A stretch of DNA of 64,000 bases from Candidatus Nanopelagicales bacterium (GCA_037045355.1 JBAOHO010000013.1:294864-358863); one strand, 5' to 3'. Shown: positions 43,822-52,728, counted from the first letter of the stretch. Program-made: numbers and translations. The notes: generated from the sequence alone by a model not told the origin.

Positions 43822-44220
43822 ATGGTCCACGATCCAGCCGTTCATCACATCACGTTGACTGTCACCGACCTCGATGCCAGTGAGGCTTGGTACCACGATG
43901 CCCTCGGTCAGGCAACGGCGATCCGGCGGACCGGCGACGGATGGGAGCGAGTCAGGATGCAGTGGTCGAACGGACTCGTGATCGGGTTGACCCAGCACCA
44001 CGACGGAGATCCCGGGGATCGGTTCGACCATCGCCGAGTCGGACTGGATCACATAGGTATCCGTTGCTCGGACCAGCACGCAGTAAGGGCGAAGGCCACT
44101 GAACTCGATGGTCTGGGTATCGAGCACGGTCCCGTTGAGTCGGCACCGTACGGGTGGGCCGTGACCGCGAGGGACCCCGACGGCATCGCGGTCGAGTTCT
44201 TCGCCTCCTTGGACGATTGA
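43822..44220 (+). CDS. VOC-family (glyoxalase/dioxygenase superfamily) protein
   Basis: 132 aa single VOC module pair: HHITLTVTDLDASEAWYHDAL and VGLDHIGIRCSD, ending ARDPDGIAVEFFA. Metal ligands (His, Glu) are in the expected places. Enzymatic activity cannot be chosen among lyase, dioxygenase and thiol-transfer options. The gene ends where the 19-bp repeat array begins. Confidence 0.8.
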   Translation: MVHDPAVHHITLTVTDLDASEAWYHDALGQATAIRRTGDGWERVRMQWSNGLVIGLTQHHDGDPGDRFDHRRVGLDHIGIRCSDQHAVRAKATELDGLGIEHGPVESAPYGWAVTARDPDGIAVEFFASLDD

Positions 44221-44334
44221 CCGGTCCGCGCTCAAGGGACCGGTCCGCTCTCAAGGGACCGGTCCGCTCTCAAGGGACCGGTCCGCTCTCAAGGGACCGG
44301 TCCGCTCTCAAGGGACCGGTCCGCTGTCAGGGGA
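44221..44334. repeat. 19-bp repeat array with a GGACCGGTCC palindrome upstream of trkH
   Basis: Six units starting at 44221, 44240, 44259, 44278, 44297 and 44316 (CCGGTCCGCTCTCAAGGGA). Successive units create GGACCGGTCC five times, 19 bp apart, ending about 25 bp before the trkH -10 box at 44347. Confidence 0.95.
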
Positions 44335-44346
44335 TCTGCCGGCCGG

Positions 44347-44352
44347 TAGCCT
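44347..44352 (+). promoter_or_regulatory. -10 box of a leaderless promoter for trkH
   Basis: TAGCCT, 6 nt (GCCCAC), GTG at 44359. Confidence 0.55.
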
Positions 44353-44358
44353 GCCCAC

Positions 44359-45753
44359 GTGCCACGCAGACGATCACGCGACGACGCGGCGTCGACGAGT
44401 GCCAGCGGACGGCCTCGGCCCAGGCGCATCCGAGCGCTTCGCCCGGGAGCCTTCGTGGCGCTGGCTTTCGCTGCGACCATCTGGGTTGGCACAGGGCTGC
44501 TGTTGCTTCCGGTCATGACCCCGGGAGAACAACGCGCAACCTTCATGGAGGCCTTCTTCACGGCGACGAGTGCTGTGACAGTCACCGGCCTGGTGACGGT
44601 CGACACTGCGGTTGCCTGGACGGGCTGGGGGCAGGCGGTGATCCTCGGACTGATCCAGATCGGCGGGCTGGGCATGATCGTGACCGGAACACTGCTTGTG
44701 CTGATCATCGGTCGGCGGCTGGGATTGCGCTCGCGAGTATTGGCGCAAGCGGAGACGCCCGGCTTGAGTGTTGGCGACGTGAGGCGCATGGTGCGCTTCA
44801 TCGTGGTGGTCACGTTGCTGGTCGAGGCCACTGGTGCCGTGGCCCTGACCTTGCGATGGTGGGTCGCGTACCACCAGCCGCTGTCCGAGGCCGCGTGGAA
44901 TGGGCTCTTCCATTCGGTCAGCGCATTCAACAACGCCGGGTTCTCCACCTACTCCGACAACTTGATCGGCTTCAACGCGGATCCTGTCGTGTTGGGGGTC
45001 ATCATGATCCTGATCATCGTGGGTGGCCTGGGGTTCCCCGTCTGGTACCAGACCCGAGGGCGGCTGACCCGACCGAGGCGCTGGTCGTTACATGTGCGGC
45101 TCACGGTTGCGACGACCCTTGCGCTGATCGTCGTCGGTGCAGTTCTGATGACGTGGTTCGAGTGGACCCACGCAGAGACCCTGGGTCAGTCGTCGTCGGG
45201 CACGACGATCCTGAACGGACTGTTCGCGTCGGTCACCGCCCGTACTGCGGGATTCAATGCCATCAACTACGCAGACGCCACCGAGGAGACGCTGCTGACG
45301 ACGGTAATCCTGATGTTCATCGGCGGGGGTTCCGCATCCACGGCGGGCGGCATCAAGGTGACCACTTTCGTGGTGTTGGTGCTGATGGTCGTGGCCGAAG
45401 CCCGCGGGGACCGAGACGTCAACAGTGGCGATCGCAGGATCGCTGAGAAGACCCAGCGCAGTGCGGTGGCCATCGGCACTATCTATATCCTGCTGGCCAC
45501 CATCGGATTGATGATCTTGACCGCGGTCACCGAGTTCCCGCTGCAGGACCTCGTCCTGGAGACTGTGTCCGCGATCGCTACGGTCGGCCTGTCCACCGGC
45601 ATCACGTATGACATGCCGGTCGGGGGGCAAGCCGTTCTGATCGTGTTGATGTTCGTCGGTCGGCTCGGCGCCATGACGCTGGCGACAGCGCTCGCCCTGC
45701 GCCACCGGACATTGTCATATCGTCTGCCCGAGGGTCGACCCATCGTCGGCTGA
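44359..45753 (+). CDS. trkH: Potassium transporter TrkH/KtrB-type subunit
   Basis: 464 aa, about ten membrane segments in four pore repeats; pore-loop motifs TSAVTVTGLVTVDT, SVSAFNNAGFST, TARTAGFNAINY and AIATVGLSTGIT with the conserved glycines. Ion-conducting subunit of a K+ uptake system; its RCK partner follows 24 bp downstream. Leaderless GTG start under the repeat array. Confidence 0.95.
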   Translation: MPRRRSRDDAASTSASGRPRPRRIRALRPGAFVALAFAATIWVGTGLLLLPVMTPGEQRATFMEAFFTATSAVTVTGLVTVDTAVAWTGWGQAVILGLIQIGGLGMIVTGTLLVLIIGRRLGLRSRVLAQAETPGLSVGDVRRMVRFIVVVTLLVEATGAVALTLRWWVAYHQPLSEAAWNGLFHSVSAFNNAGFSTYSDNLIGFNADPVVLGVIMILIIVGGLGFPVWYQTRGRLTRPRRWSLHVRLTVATTLALIVVGAVLMTWFEWTHAETLGQSSSGTTILNGLFASVTARTAGFNAINYADATEETLLTTVILMFIGGGSASTAGGIKVTTFVVLVLMVVAEARGDRDVNSGDRRIAEKTQRSAVAIGTIYILLATIGLMILTAVTEFPLQDLVLETVSAIATVGLSTGITYDMPVGGQAVLIVLMFVGRLGAMTLATALALRHRTLSYRLPEGRPIVG

Positions 45754-45777
45754 CCAGCGCGTGACCAGGAGGTAGCC

Positions 45778-46446
45778 ATGGGCACCAGAGCTGATGCGGA
45801 GACCGTCGCAGTCATCGGCCTTGGCCGATTCGGCGAGGCGGTGGCGCGCAAACTCGCTGTCGCGGGGCGAGAGGTCGTGGTCATCGACCCCGATCCTGAT
45901 CTCATCGCGGAAATCGCTCCGGCGGTCACGCTGGCCGCCCAAGCCGACGGTACGTCGACCCAGGTGCTTCGGGACCTGAGCGTCGATGAGTGTCAGTGCG
46001 CTGTCGTGGCGATCGGCGAGGACTTGGAGGCCTCGATCCTGGCCACCGCCGCATTGGCCGACCTCGGAGTGCCCGAGATCTGGGCCCGGGCAACAACTGA
46101 GGCACACGGCCGGATCCTGGAGCGGGTGGGCGCGCATTGGGTGGTGTACCCCGAGCAGGAGATGGGTGCGCGGGTGGGCCAGTTGATCTTCACCGGGATG
46201 GAAGAGTACGTCAGCTTCCCCAACGGATATGCGCTGGCGATCATGGACCCCCCGGCATGGTCGATCGGCCAAACTGTCGAGCAGGTCGGCATCAAGGGCA
46301 AGAATGGTGTGGCCGTCATCGGGTTGCAGTCAGCGGGGGGCGCGGTGGAGTTCCCCGACCCCGAGCGTCGGATCCGCCGCGACGAGAGGTTGGCAGTGGC
46401 AGGTCCCACCGACGCCGTGGACGCCTTCCCTCTGGCGAAGTCGTGA
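45778..46446 (+). CDS. trkA: TrkA/KtrA-type RCK regulatory subunit
   Basis: 222 aa. RCK_N Rossmann motif VIGLGRFGEAVARKLA, NAD/ATP-binding end DPDPDL, then RCK_C (AIMDPPAWSIGQTVEQV, GVAVIGL). Gating subunit for TrkH. Strong AGGAGG site before the ATG. One RCK unit, as in KtrA. Confidence 0.95.
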   Translation: MGTRADAETVAVIGLGRFGEAVARKLAVAGREVVVIDPDPDLIAEIAPAVTLAAQADGTSTQVLRDLSVDECQCAVVAIGEDLEASILATAALADLGVPEIWARATTEAHGRILERVGAHWVVYPEQEMGARVGQLIFTGMEEYVSFPNGYALAIMDPPAWSIGQTVEQVGIKGKNGVAVIGLQSAGGAVEFPDPERRIRRDERLAVAGPTDAVDAFPLAKS

Positions 46447-46688
46447 CACGCGCGGGTACTCGTCGTAGGCGACGGCTGGTGGGTTTCCGGCGACGGTCTC
46501 GACGCCAAGACGCCCGACGAGGTCAACACGGAGTCCTTCACGGAATGTTCGGCGCAGCGCAGGTGAGCTCCGTCGGTGGCTACTGCGGACTTCAACCGAT
46601 TGCCACGTAGCGCCGGGCACGGATTGACGTATGACCCCCCGGTCGGAGTGCCCTCACGTGCCGCAGATCCGTGTTGGCCGGTTGCCCC

Positions 46689-47699
46689 TCAGGGCATGGG
46701 CAGGGTGCTGCGCGGACCCGGTCTGTCAATGCCCAGGTCGGCCAGGTCGTGCACGCCTGTGGTCCAGGAGTCGTAGGTGCGTGTGTACAGGATCTTGTTG
46801 TCGTGGTCCCGGGCCACGGACCACTGGGTGTAGTCACCACTGGCCGCCAGTCCCCGCGGAACGCTGACGAGGTCCAGCGAGTGGAACGCCTGGTTCACCG
46901 CAGCCGACGAGTCCTTCGCCTCATGGAACACCTGCGTGAGGACAACCGCGCGCACGAAGCGCGACGGCGGCGTGACGTCGCCCGGCAGCCCCACGAGACC
47001 GGTCCCGTTGCCGGTCGGCTCCACGGGCATCCCCATGAGGTTGAAAGGCTGGTCTTCGACATTTGTCAGTCCGACGTAGTTGCGCAGGTTGGTGGTGTGC
47101 CACTCGAAGCGCGGCGAGTTGGTGAGCACCCCGGTGAGGTTGTCGTGCAGGTACATCCGCTGGTCCAGGAACTCGACCACCAGGTCGTTGCCATGGGCGT
47201 CGTGGATCGCCAGGTGCTCGGTGATCGCATAGTCCATCAGTGCCTTCGCCTGATCCGGCACAGGTTTGCCCGCAGGCCACAGCAGCCGGGCGGGGGCGTT
47301 CCACACCCGGACGCCGAGTAGCGCCTCCTTGACCTCGGCCACGCTGGAACACGTCCCCAGCAGCCACCCGGCGATGTTGACGAAGTCGATGGCCGGCTTG
47401 CCCGCTGACTGTGGCGGCTGGTGGGGCAGGTCGGTCTCGGGCAGGAACAATGTGCCCACCGACAGTCCGGCCTCATTGAGCCCGTCAGCGAAATACGAGT
47501 CGAACCCGAACCCGTCTAGGGCTACGAACCCGAGGCTGTTCTCCCACGCCGGCGTCGGCGCGTCGGTCTTGGTGGTGACCGCCGACCACTGTTGACCCCG
47601 CGGGACCACCTGGATGCGTGAACCAGTTTCGTAGGCGAAGTCCAAGGTCCGAGCCGAGACCGTTTGATCCAACTTCAGCAGTCGCAGATCAGTGCACAT
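46689..47699 (-). CDS. Linear amide C-N hydrolase (choloylglycine hydrolase / PVA family)
   Basis: 336 aa Ntn hydrolase. The N-terminal nucleophile is Cys2 (MCTDLRL), with conserved SARTLDF (Arg, Asp) and LTNSPRFEWH (Asn). Cytoplasmic (no signal peptide). Family members hydrolyse bile salts, penicillin V or N-acyl amides; the substrate here is unknown and, without a gut context, a penicillin V- or acyl-homoserine-lactone-like substrate is plausible. GGAGGATGG site. Confidence 0.85.
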   Translation of the reverse strand: MCTDLRLLKLDQTVSARTLDFAYETGSRIQVVPRGQQWSAVTTKTDAPTPAWENSLGFVALDGFGFDSYFADGLNEAGLSVGTLFLPETDLPHQPPQSAGKPAIDFVNIAGWLLGTCSSVAEVKEALLGVRVWNAPARLLWPAGKPVPDQAKALMDYAITEHLAIHDAHGNDLVVEFLDQRMYLHDNLTGVLTNSPRFEWHTTNLRNYVGLTNVEDQPFNLMGMPVEPTGNGTGLVGLPGDVTPPSRFVRAVVLTQVFHEAKDSSAAVNQAFHSLDLVSVPRGLAASGDYTQWSVARDHDNKILYTRTYDSWTTGVHDLADLGIDRPGPRSTLPMP

Positions 47700-47905
47700 C
47701 CATCCTCCACGGGTTGTGGGTGCATCCTGACACGACGGGCGTCATCGGACTCGGAGTAGGCGCGCCGGGGCTGTGGCAGTCACCGCACATTGATCACTCG
47801 AGGGCGGTCACCCCATGCCCGGTCGGCGGTGACGACGTCGCGGTCCAGTCTCCTGCCCTCTATGTGGGCAATGCCCGTGCGGCTCAGGGCGGGCTGAGTA
47901 CGGTC

Positions 47906-49147
47906 CTATCGCATGATCCCCAGTTCGGACAGCAGCAGCAGGATGGAGGCCAGGGCCGCATAGCGGGGGAAGGGCTCATGCAGTTCTCGTGAGCCCGCTG
48001 TTTCGTACCAGGGCCAGGGGTCGTAGGAGAGATCCCAATGGGTGGCATGGAACATCGCCGCATGCACCGAGTTACGCGTCGGCGGCGTGGCCTCGGCTTG
48101 GGTCAGTTGCATGTCGTTGTTCACGTCGTACTTGTCGAGTTCCAGTTCGCCTTCAAGGTTGAAGTACGTGACTTCCCGGGCGGTCGTGGCACCGGTGAAG
48201 TAGATGGTCGGGATCGCCAACTCGTCCAGGGCGGCCGTGTTGGCTTCGTTCCACTCGTCTCGGCCCCCGGTGCTCAGTGAGTACAGCGCGCCTTTCACGT
48301 CGTACTCGTCGAGCCGCCGGTCGATGCGCTTGACGTCGGCGAAGGGCAGCATGCGGCGAACGAGTTCGGCGGCGTTCGCGGCGCGATGCTTGACCATCTC
48401 CGAATCGGGGACCTTCTTGAACCTGTTGTACAGGTCGTTGGCCAGGTAAGAGCCGCCGTGGGCGCCGGCCCAACTGATGATTGCCTTCACCCGATGCGCG
48501 AGATCAGGGCGCGCGACAAGGAAAGTGTTGATGTCCGGGCCACCCTTCGAGTAGCCGAGCATCACCACGTCTCCGGGGGGAACGGGGTCGTCGGTCGATG
48601 TCAGCAGCGTCGCGTGCAGGTCGGGCGCGTTGCCGATGCCGTTGACCATCGCATTGGTGAGGTCAGCGACGTTGGCCTCACAGGAGCGCACCGGGTGGGA
48701 GTCCGCCGAGAGGATATTCACCCCGAACCGCTCGGTCATCTTCGGGATTTCCTGCTGGAACGCGAGTCCGGGCATGAACCCGGTCAGCAGTCCGGGGCAG
48801 ATCAGCAACGAGACATCGCTGAAGGCGCCCGACTCAGCGGCCGGCATCTCAGTGTGGACCTCGCCGGCGTCGATGGTGCGGAAGAACCGGTCGGCGATCT
48901 TCTGCCGGTCGTCTCGCCGATCCACCCACGACAGCGGCGCGGGCTTCTGGGCCTTCGCCACCACTTCGGCACTCGCACTGGCCTCATCGATGAAGATGTT
49001 CCGGAATCGTCGACCGATCCAGTCTCGGATGAACGGGTCGGCCATGGCGGCAGCCGGATTGGTGGACATGGCGTCGCGGACACCGGCGATGACGACGTCG
49101 TAGTCGCCGTGCTCCTGCGCGCGGGGGAGCGATGTGAAGTCGACCAT
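47906..49147 (-). CDS. Alpha/beta hydrolase with EF-hand-like loop
   Basis: 413 aa. Nucleophile elbow LGYSKGGPD, aromatic AISWAGAHGGSY, and a C-terminal segment DKYDVNNDMQLTQAEA resembling a calcium-binding loop, then the His-containing HAAMFHATHWD. No signal peptide. Probably a lipase/esterase; exact class not recognised. GGAGGCC precedes the ATG. Confidence 0.65.
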   Translation of the reverse strand: MVDFTSLPRAQEHGDYDVVIAGVRDAMSTNPAAAMADPFIRDWIGRRFRNIFIDEASASAEVVAKAQKPAPLSWVDRRDDRQKIADRFFRTIDAGEVHTEMPAAESGAFSDVSLLICPGLLTGFMPGLAFQQEIPKMTERFGVNILSADSHPVRSCEANVADLTNAMVNGIGNAPDLHATLLTSTDDPVPPGDVVMLGYSKGGPDINTFLVARPDLAHRVKAIISWAGAHGGSYLANDLYNRFKKVPDSEMVKHRAANAAELVRRMLPFADVKRIDRRLDEYDVKGALYSLSTGGRDEWNEANTAALDELAIPTIYFTGATTAREVTYFNLEGELELDKYDVNNDMQLTQAEATPPTRNSVHAAMFHATHWDLSYDPWPWYETAGSRELHEPFPRYAALASILLLLSELGIMR

Positions 49148-49464
49148 CTTGGCCTCCTGATCGACGGTACCAAGATCACCGGTGCGGGTAAGGCGCGGTC
49201 TGGCCTACCCGGGTGCTCGAGAAAGCACCTGCTTGTCGTAGCCCTCGTCCTCGGACGTTGCTGCTGCCGTTGCACCGAGTGTGAACCGGACAGCACGCGC
49301 GCATGGATCAGCTGCAGCAGGCCAAGGGCGTATCTGAATCGCTTCCGTTCGACATGGCTTCCGCTCGCGCGTATGGCCGGGTGACCGCAGCAGTGCGAGC
49401 CGCGGGCCGCTCACCACGCGCCCGTGTCGCCGACGGGGTGTGGCCGAGCAGCCTCCGCGCAGTG
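49148..49464. other. 317-bp region with a vapC remnant
   Basis: Apart from the PIN-domain fragment listed at 49303–49434 I see no gene. Two different frames are open by composition only. Confidence 0.5.
49303..49434 (+). pseudogene. Fragment of a PIN-domain (VapC-like) toxin gene
   Basis: SLPFDMASARAYGRVTAAV and RAAGRSPRARVAD match the middle-to-late part of VapC toxins (usual sequence LPFD..AARAYGR...AGR..R.RVAD). The N-terminal catalytic part and the C-terminus are absent: upstream codons (MDQLQQAKGVSE) and the continuation (GVWPSSLRAVLP) do not fit. No antitoxin is next to it. Confidence 0.5.
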
Positions 49465-51339
49465 CTACCCAGGGCCCGCTGCACGTTCGGCGGTGACGCC
49501 GGTCATGACAGTGGTGGTGGGTGAGACAGGCGCAGCCTCCGCCTCGCCCTTCGCGGCGGGACCGGATGCGAACGTCACCGACAGCACGGCCAGCAATCCC
49601 GGGATCAGAAGCCACACGGCGATACTCATGATCGCCGAGCGCATCTTGACGGCCGCACCGGTGAACTCACCGGCCTGCACCCCGTCGACGGCGGAGCGGT
49701 CGGCCGCCAGACCGCGCACCGCCATGACAATACCGACCACGCAGGCGATCGCGGTGAGGTACCAGGCGATCTGTTGGGCAACATTGATGCCATCTTGCGA
49801 GGCACCGAACAGCACCGCGGCCACGGCGGTGATGACCAGCAGCACGATCCCGACGATCGTGCCAACTGACATGCTTCGGGTGCTCAGCTCGACGGCTGCG
49901 CGCTCGTCGGCCAGTGGGATCGGGCGTTCGCTCGGCGCGTTGGAGTGCGAACGGCTGTAGAAGATGTAGATCAAGATGCCGACTGCCATCCACGAAAAGA
50001 ACACGACCCACGTGATCCACGCCAGCGAACTGATCAGGTAGATACACAACACGACCCCGAGGATCGGCATCAGCGGCATCAGCGGAACCTTGAACGTTCG
50101 CTCCAGTTCTGGTCGCGCCCGCCACAGCGCGATCACCCCGAAGTTCACGATGGCGAACGCCGCCAGTGTGCCGATACTGGTCGCCTCGGCCAGCTGCCCC
50201 AGCGGGATGAACCCCGCCAGAATCGAGATGATCACGGTGACGACGATCGTGTTGGCCACCGGTGTCTGGGTTCGGGGATTCACCTTCTTGAACAGTTTCG
50301 GCAGCATGCCGTCGCGACCCATCGCGAACAGAATCCGGGTCTGGCCGTACATCGTCACCAGCACCACGGAGAAGATCGAGATCACCGCACCCAGCGCGAT
50401 CAGCGTCGGCGCCCAGTTGCTGCCGGTGACGTCACGCGCGATGGTCGCCAGCACCGCCTCCGCGCCGGCGCCCTCGAAGTCCTGCCATGGTCGCGCGCCG
50501 ATGGCGGCAGCGGTGACCAGGACATACAAGATGGTGACGATGATCAGGGACAAGATGATGGCACGTGGCAGATCCTTCTTCGCGTTCTTCGCTTCCTCAC
50601 CACACGTCGATGCGGCGTCGAAGCCGATGTAGCTGAAGAACACCTGCCCGGCCGCAGCGCTGATGCCCGCGAAACCCAGCGGGGCGAACGGCATGAAGTT
50701 GCCCGGCTCGAACGTCGTGAACGCGACAGCGCAGAAGAACAGCAGGATGCCGATCTTGATGAACACCATGATCGTGTTGATCGTCGCCGACTCGGACGCG
50801 CCACGAAGCAGCAGGAACGCGCAGGCCAGGACCACGATGACCGCGGTGATGTTGAACACGCCGCCTCCCTCACCGGGGGGGTTGGCGAACTGGGGCGGGA
50901 TCTCGATACCCCACACCGACAGGAACTCGTTGAGGTACTGTCCCCAGCCCACGGCGACAGCTGCGACCGACACGCCGTACTCGAGCATCAGACACCAGCC
51001 GCAGATCCAGGCGATGATCTCGCCGAGCGTGGCGTAGGCGTAGGAATACGAGGACCCGGACACTGGGATCGACCCGGCCAGTTCCGCGTAGGAGAACGCC
51101 GAGAAGGCGCACGTGATCGCCGCGAGGACGAACGACAGCAAGACGGCGGGGCCGGCCTTCGGCACGGCTTCACCGAGGACGACGAAGATGCCGGTGCCGA
51201 CGATGGAGCCGACACTGAACATGGTCAGGGCCAGCAGACCCATGGTGCGTTTCAGTGACGACTCGTCACCTTCGCGGTCCAGTTGGTCAGCCGGAATGAC
51301 ACGCATCATCTGGCGCGAGAGCGGGATCGTTGACGCCAT
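49465..51339 (-). CDS. Amino-acid permease of the APC superfamily (cationic amino-acid type)
   Basis: 624 aa, 12–14 TM helices. Core motifs VGSIVGTGIFVVLG, SGSSYSYAYATLGEIIAWI, SYIGFDAASTCGEEAKN and GRDGMLPKLFKKVNP, typical of CAT/YfnA-type permeases. Two extra TM helices and an Ala/Pro tail at the C-terminus. The ATG at 51339 with AGGAGG; the frame is open for 98 more codons upstream over the divergent gene region. Could import arginine for the arc locus; speculative. Confidence 0.9.
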   Translation of the reverse strand: MASTIPLSRQMMRVIPADQLDREGDESSLKRTMGLLALTMFSVGSIVGTGIFVVLGEAVPKAGPAVLLSFVLAAITCAFSAFSYAELAGSIPVSGSSYSYAYATLGEIIAWICGWCLMLEYGVSVAAVAVGWGQYLNEFLSVWGIEIPPQFANPPGEGGGVFNITAVIVVLACAFLLLRGASESATINTIMVFIKIGILLFFCAVAFTTFEPGNFMPFAPLGFAGISAAAGQVFFSYIGFDAASTCGEEAKNAKKDLPRAIILSLIIVTILYVLVTAAAIGARPWQDFEGAGAEAVLATIARDVTGSNWAPTLIALGAVISIFSVVLVTMYGQTRILFAMGRDGMLPKLFKKVNPRTQTPVANTIVVTVIISILAGFIPLGQLAEATSIGTLAAFAIVNFGVIALWRARPELERTFKVPLMPLMPILGVVLCIYLISSLAWITWVVFFSWMAVGILIYIFYSRSHSNAPSERPIPLADERAAVELSTRSMSVGTIVGIVLLVITAVAAVLFGASQDGINVAQQIAWYLTAIACVVGIVMAVRGLAADRSAVDGVQAGEFTGAAVKMRSAIMSIAVWLLIPGLLAVLSVTFASGPAAKGEAEAAPVSPTTTVMTGVTAERAAGPG

Positions 51340-51426
51340 GATTCCTCCTGCGCAGGAAGCGGGTGCCACCCGTTGGCTTACGGTAGCCACGTGCGAAGGG
51401 CGAGTCCCCGTCAACGGAGGAATGTC

Positions 51427-51543
51427 GTGAAGATTGACGGTGGCGCTTTGCCGCCGGGAGGGATCGACGCCCTCGGGACCGCGCTGAGCGCCCTGCGCAA
51501 GTCCATGTACCGGGGCAGCGACGAACAGGAAGCCCGACAGTGA
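51427..51543 (+). CDS. 38-residue small ORF overlapping the dehydrogenase gene
   Basis: MKIDGGALPPGGIDALG... ending RGSDEQEARQ. It has a strong ribosome binding site (GGAGGAA, 5 nt before the GTG) and its TGA overlaps the next gene's GTG (GTGA), so the downstream gene probably depends on it for initiation. No family recognised; composition looks protein-like. Confidence 0.5.
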   Translation: MKIDGGALPPGGIDALGTALSALRKSMYRGSDEQEARQ

Positions 51544-52541
51544 CGACATCGACCATGCGAGCAGTAGTCCTTGACGCCCCCGGCCCACCCGAAGCGTTCC
51601 ACATCCGCACTGTCCCAATCCCGGTCCCATCACCCGGGTGGGTGTTGATCCAAGTCAAGGCGTTCGGGCTCAACCGCTCGGAACTGCACACCCGCCTCGG
51701 CCTTGCCCAGGGCGTGACGTTTCCTCGCATACTTGGCATCGAAGCGACGGGCGTCGTGGCCGAGTGCCCGGGCGGCGAGTTCGCTGCTGGGACCAAGGTG
51801 ATGGCCATGATGGGCGGCATGGGCCGCGTCTACGACGGCGGCTACGCCGAGTACACCTGCGTTCCCGCGACCCAGGTGCTGTCCTTTGACAGCGATCTCG
51901 ACTGGGCCACCCTCGGCGCCATCCCCGAGATGCTGCAGACGTCCTACGGCTCGCTGACTGTAGGGCTCGACGCCCAGGCCGGCCAGAGCCTCCTGATTCG
52001 AGGCGGCACCTCATCGGTTGGGATGACATCTGCCGTTCTCGCCAAGGGGATGGGCCTCACGGTCCTGTCGACTACCCGCAACCCGGCGAAGGCCGACGCC
52101 TTGGCCAAGGTCGGTGTCGACCACGTGCTGATCGATGACGGGGCTCTGGCGCCGCAGGTGCGAGAACTCGTGAGCGGCGGAGTGGACGCCGCTTTGGAGT
52201 TGATCGGAACCCCGACGCTGCCCGACACGCTGCGGGCCACCCGGGTTCACGGCACCGTCTGTTTCACGGGCATGCTGTCCAACCAGTGGACAGTGCGCGA
52301 CTTCTACCCGATCGAGTACTTGCCCCGGGGAGTGCGGCTCACGGCCTACGGCGGCGACGCCAGCGACCTTCCGGCAAGCGTGCTTCAGGTCTTCGTCGAT
52401 CGCGTGGCCGCGGGTCAAGTCGTTGTGCCCGTCGACCAGGTGTTCACTCTCGACCAGATCGCCAGCGCCCACGCGCGTATGGAAGCCGGCGAGGCGAGCG
52501 GCAAGGTCGTCGTCCTCACCTCGTCCGGTCTCGAGTACTGA
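51540..52541 (+). CDS. NADPH:quinone oxidoreductase-like medium-chain dehydrogenase
   Basis: 333 aa, MDR superfamily without the catalytic-zinc Cys/His pattern. GroES-like N-terminal domain (GWVLIQVKAFGLNRSELH), Rossmann domain RGGTSSVGMTSAVLAKG. Starts at the GTG at 51540 (ATG at 51555 possible). Substrate unknown, likely a quinone or enone. Confidence 0.85.
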   Translation: MTTSTMRAVVLDAPGPPEAFHIRTVPIPVPSPGWVLIQVKAFGLNRSELHTRLGLAQGVTFPRILGIEATGVVAECPGGEFAAGTKVMAMMGGMGRVYDGGYAEYTCVPATQVLSFDSDLDWATLGAIPEMLQTSYGSLTVGLDAQAGQSLLIRGGTSSVGMTSAVLAKGMGLTVLSTTRNPAKADALAKVGVDHVLIDDGALAPQVRELVSGGVDAALELIGTPTLPDTLRATRVHGTVCFTGMLSNQWTVRDFYPIEYLPRGVRLTAYGGDASDLPASVLQVFVDRVAAGQVVVPVDQVFTLDQIASAHARMEAGEASGKVVVLTSSGLEY

Positions 52542-52632
52542 TTCACCTCTCGCGGAAGTCCATCACTGCTTCGGTAAGTGCCGACCCCCGCGACCCCGCA
52601 GCGGGCGGCAGTTGCCTTCCTCGAAGGGCGGA

Positions 52633-52728
52633 GTGGTCACCGTGACTCTCCATTCGCCGGAGGTGATCGTTCGGAACCTGCAGCAGGACCGGCGGGCCGC
52701 GGAGGGCAACACGGTGGCCGAGGTCTGA
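52633..52728 (+). pseudogene. Fragment resembling IS3-family OrfA
   Basis: HSPEVIVRNLQQDRRAA and EGNTVAEV parallel the N-terminal helix-turn-helix of IS3 OrfA (usual form SPEQIVRKLREAERLLAEGK and TVAEVCR). It ends in TGA after 31 codons and no OrfB is present. Short, so tentative. Confidence 0.35.

Noticed and set aside
46447..46560. Possible gene continuing the trkA frame after its stop (RVLVVGDGWWVSGDG...)
   Set aside because: In-frame after the TGA but has no start codon or ribosome binding site and no family match; probably chance openness at high GC.
49465..51633. 722-residue version of the permease
   Set aside because: The extra 98 N-terminal residues lie over the divergent gene's region and lack homology; the ATG at 51339 has a strong ribosome binding site.
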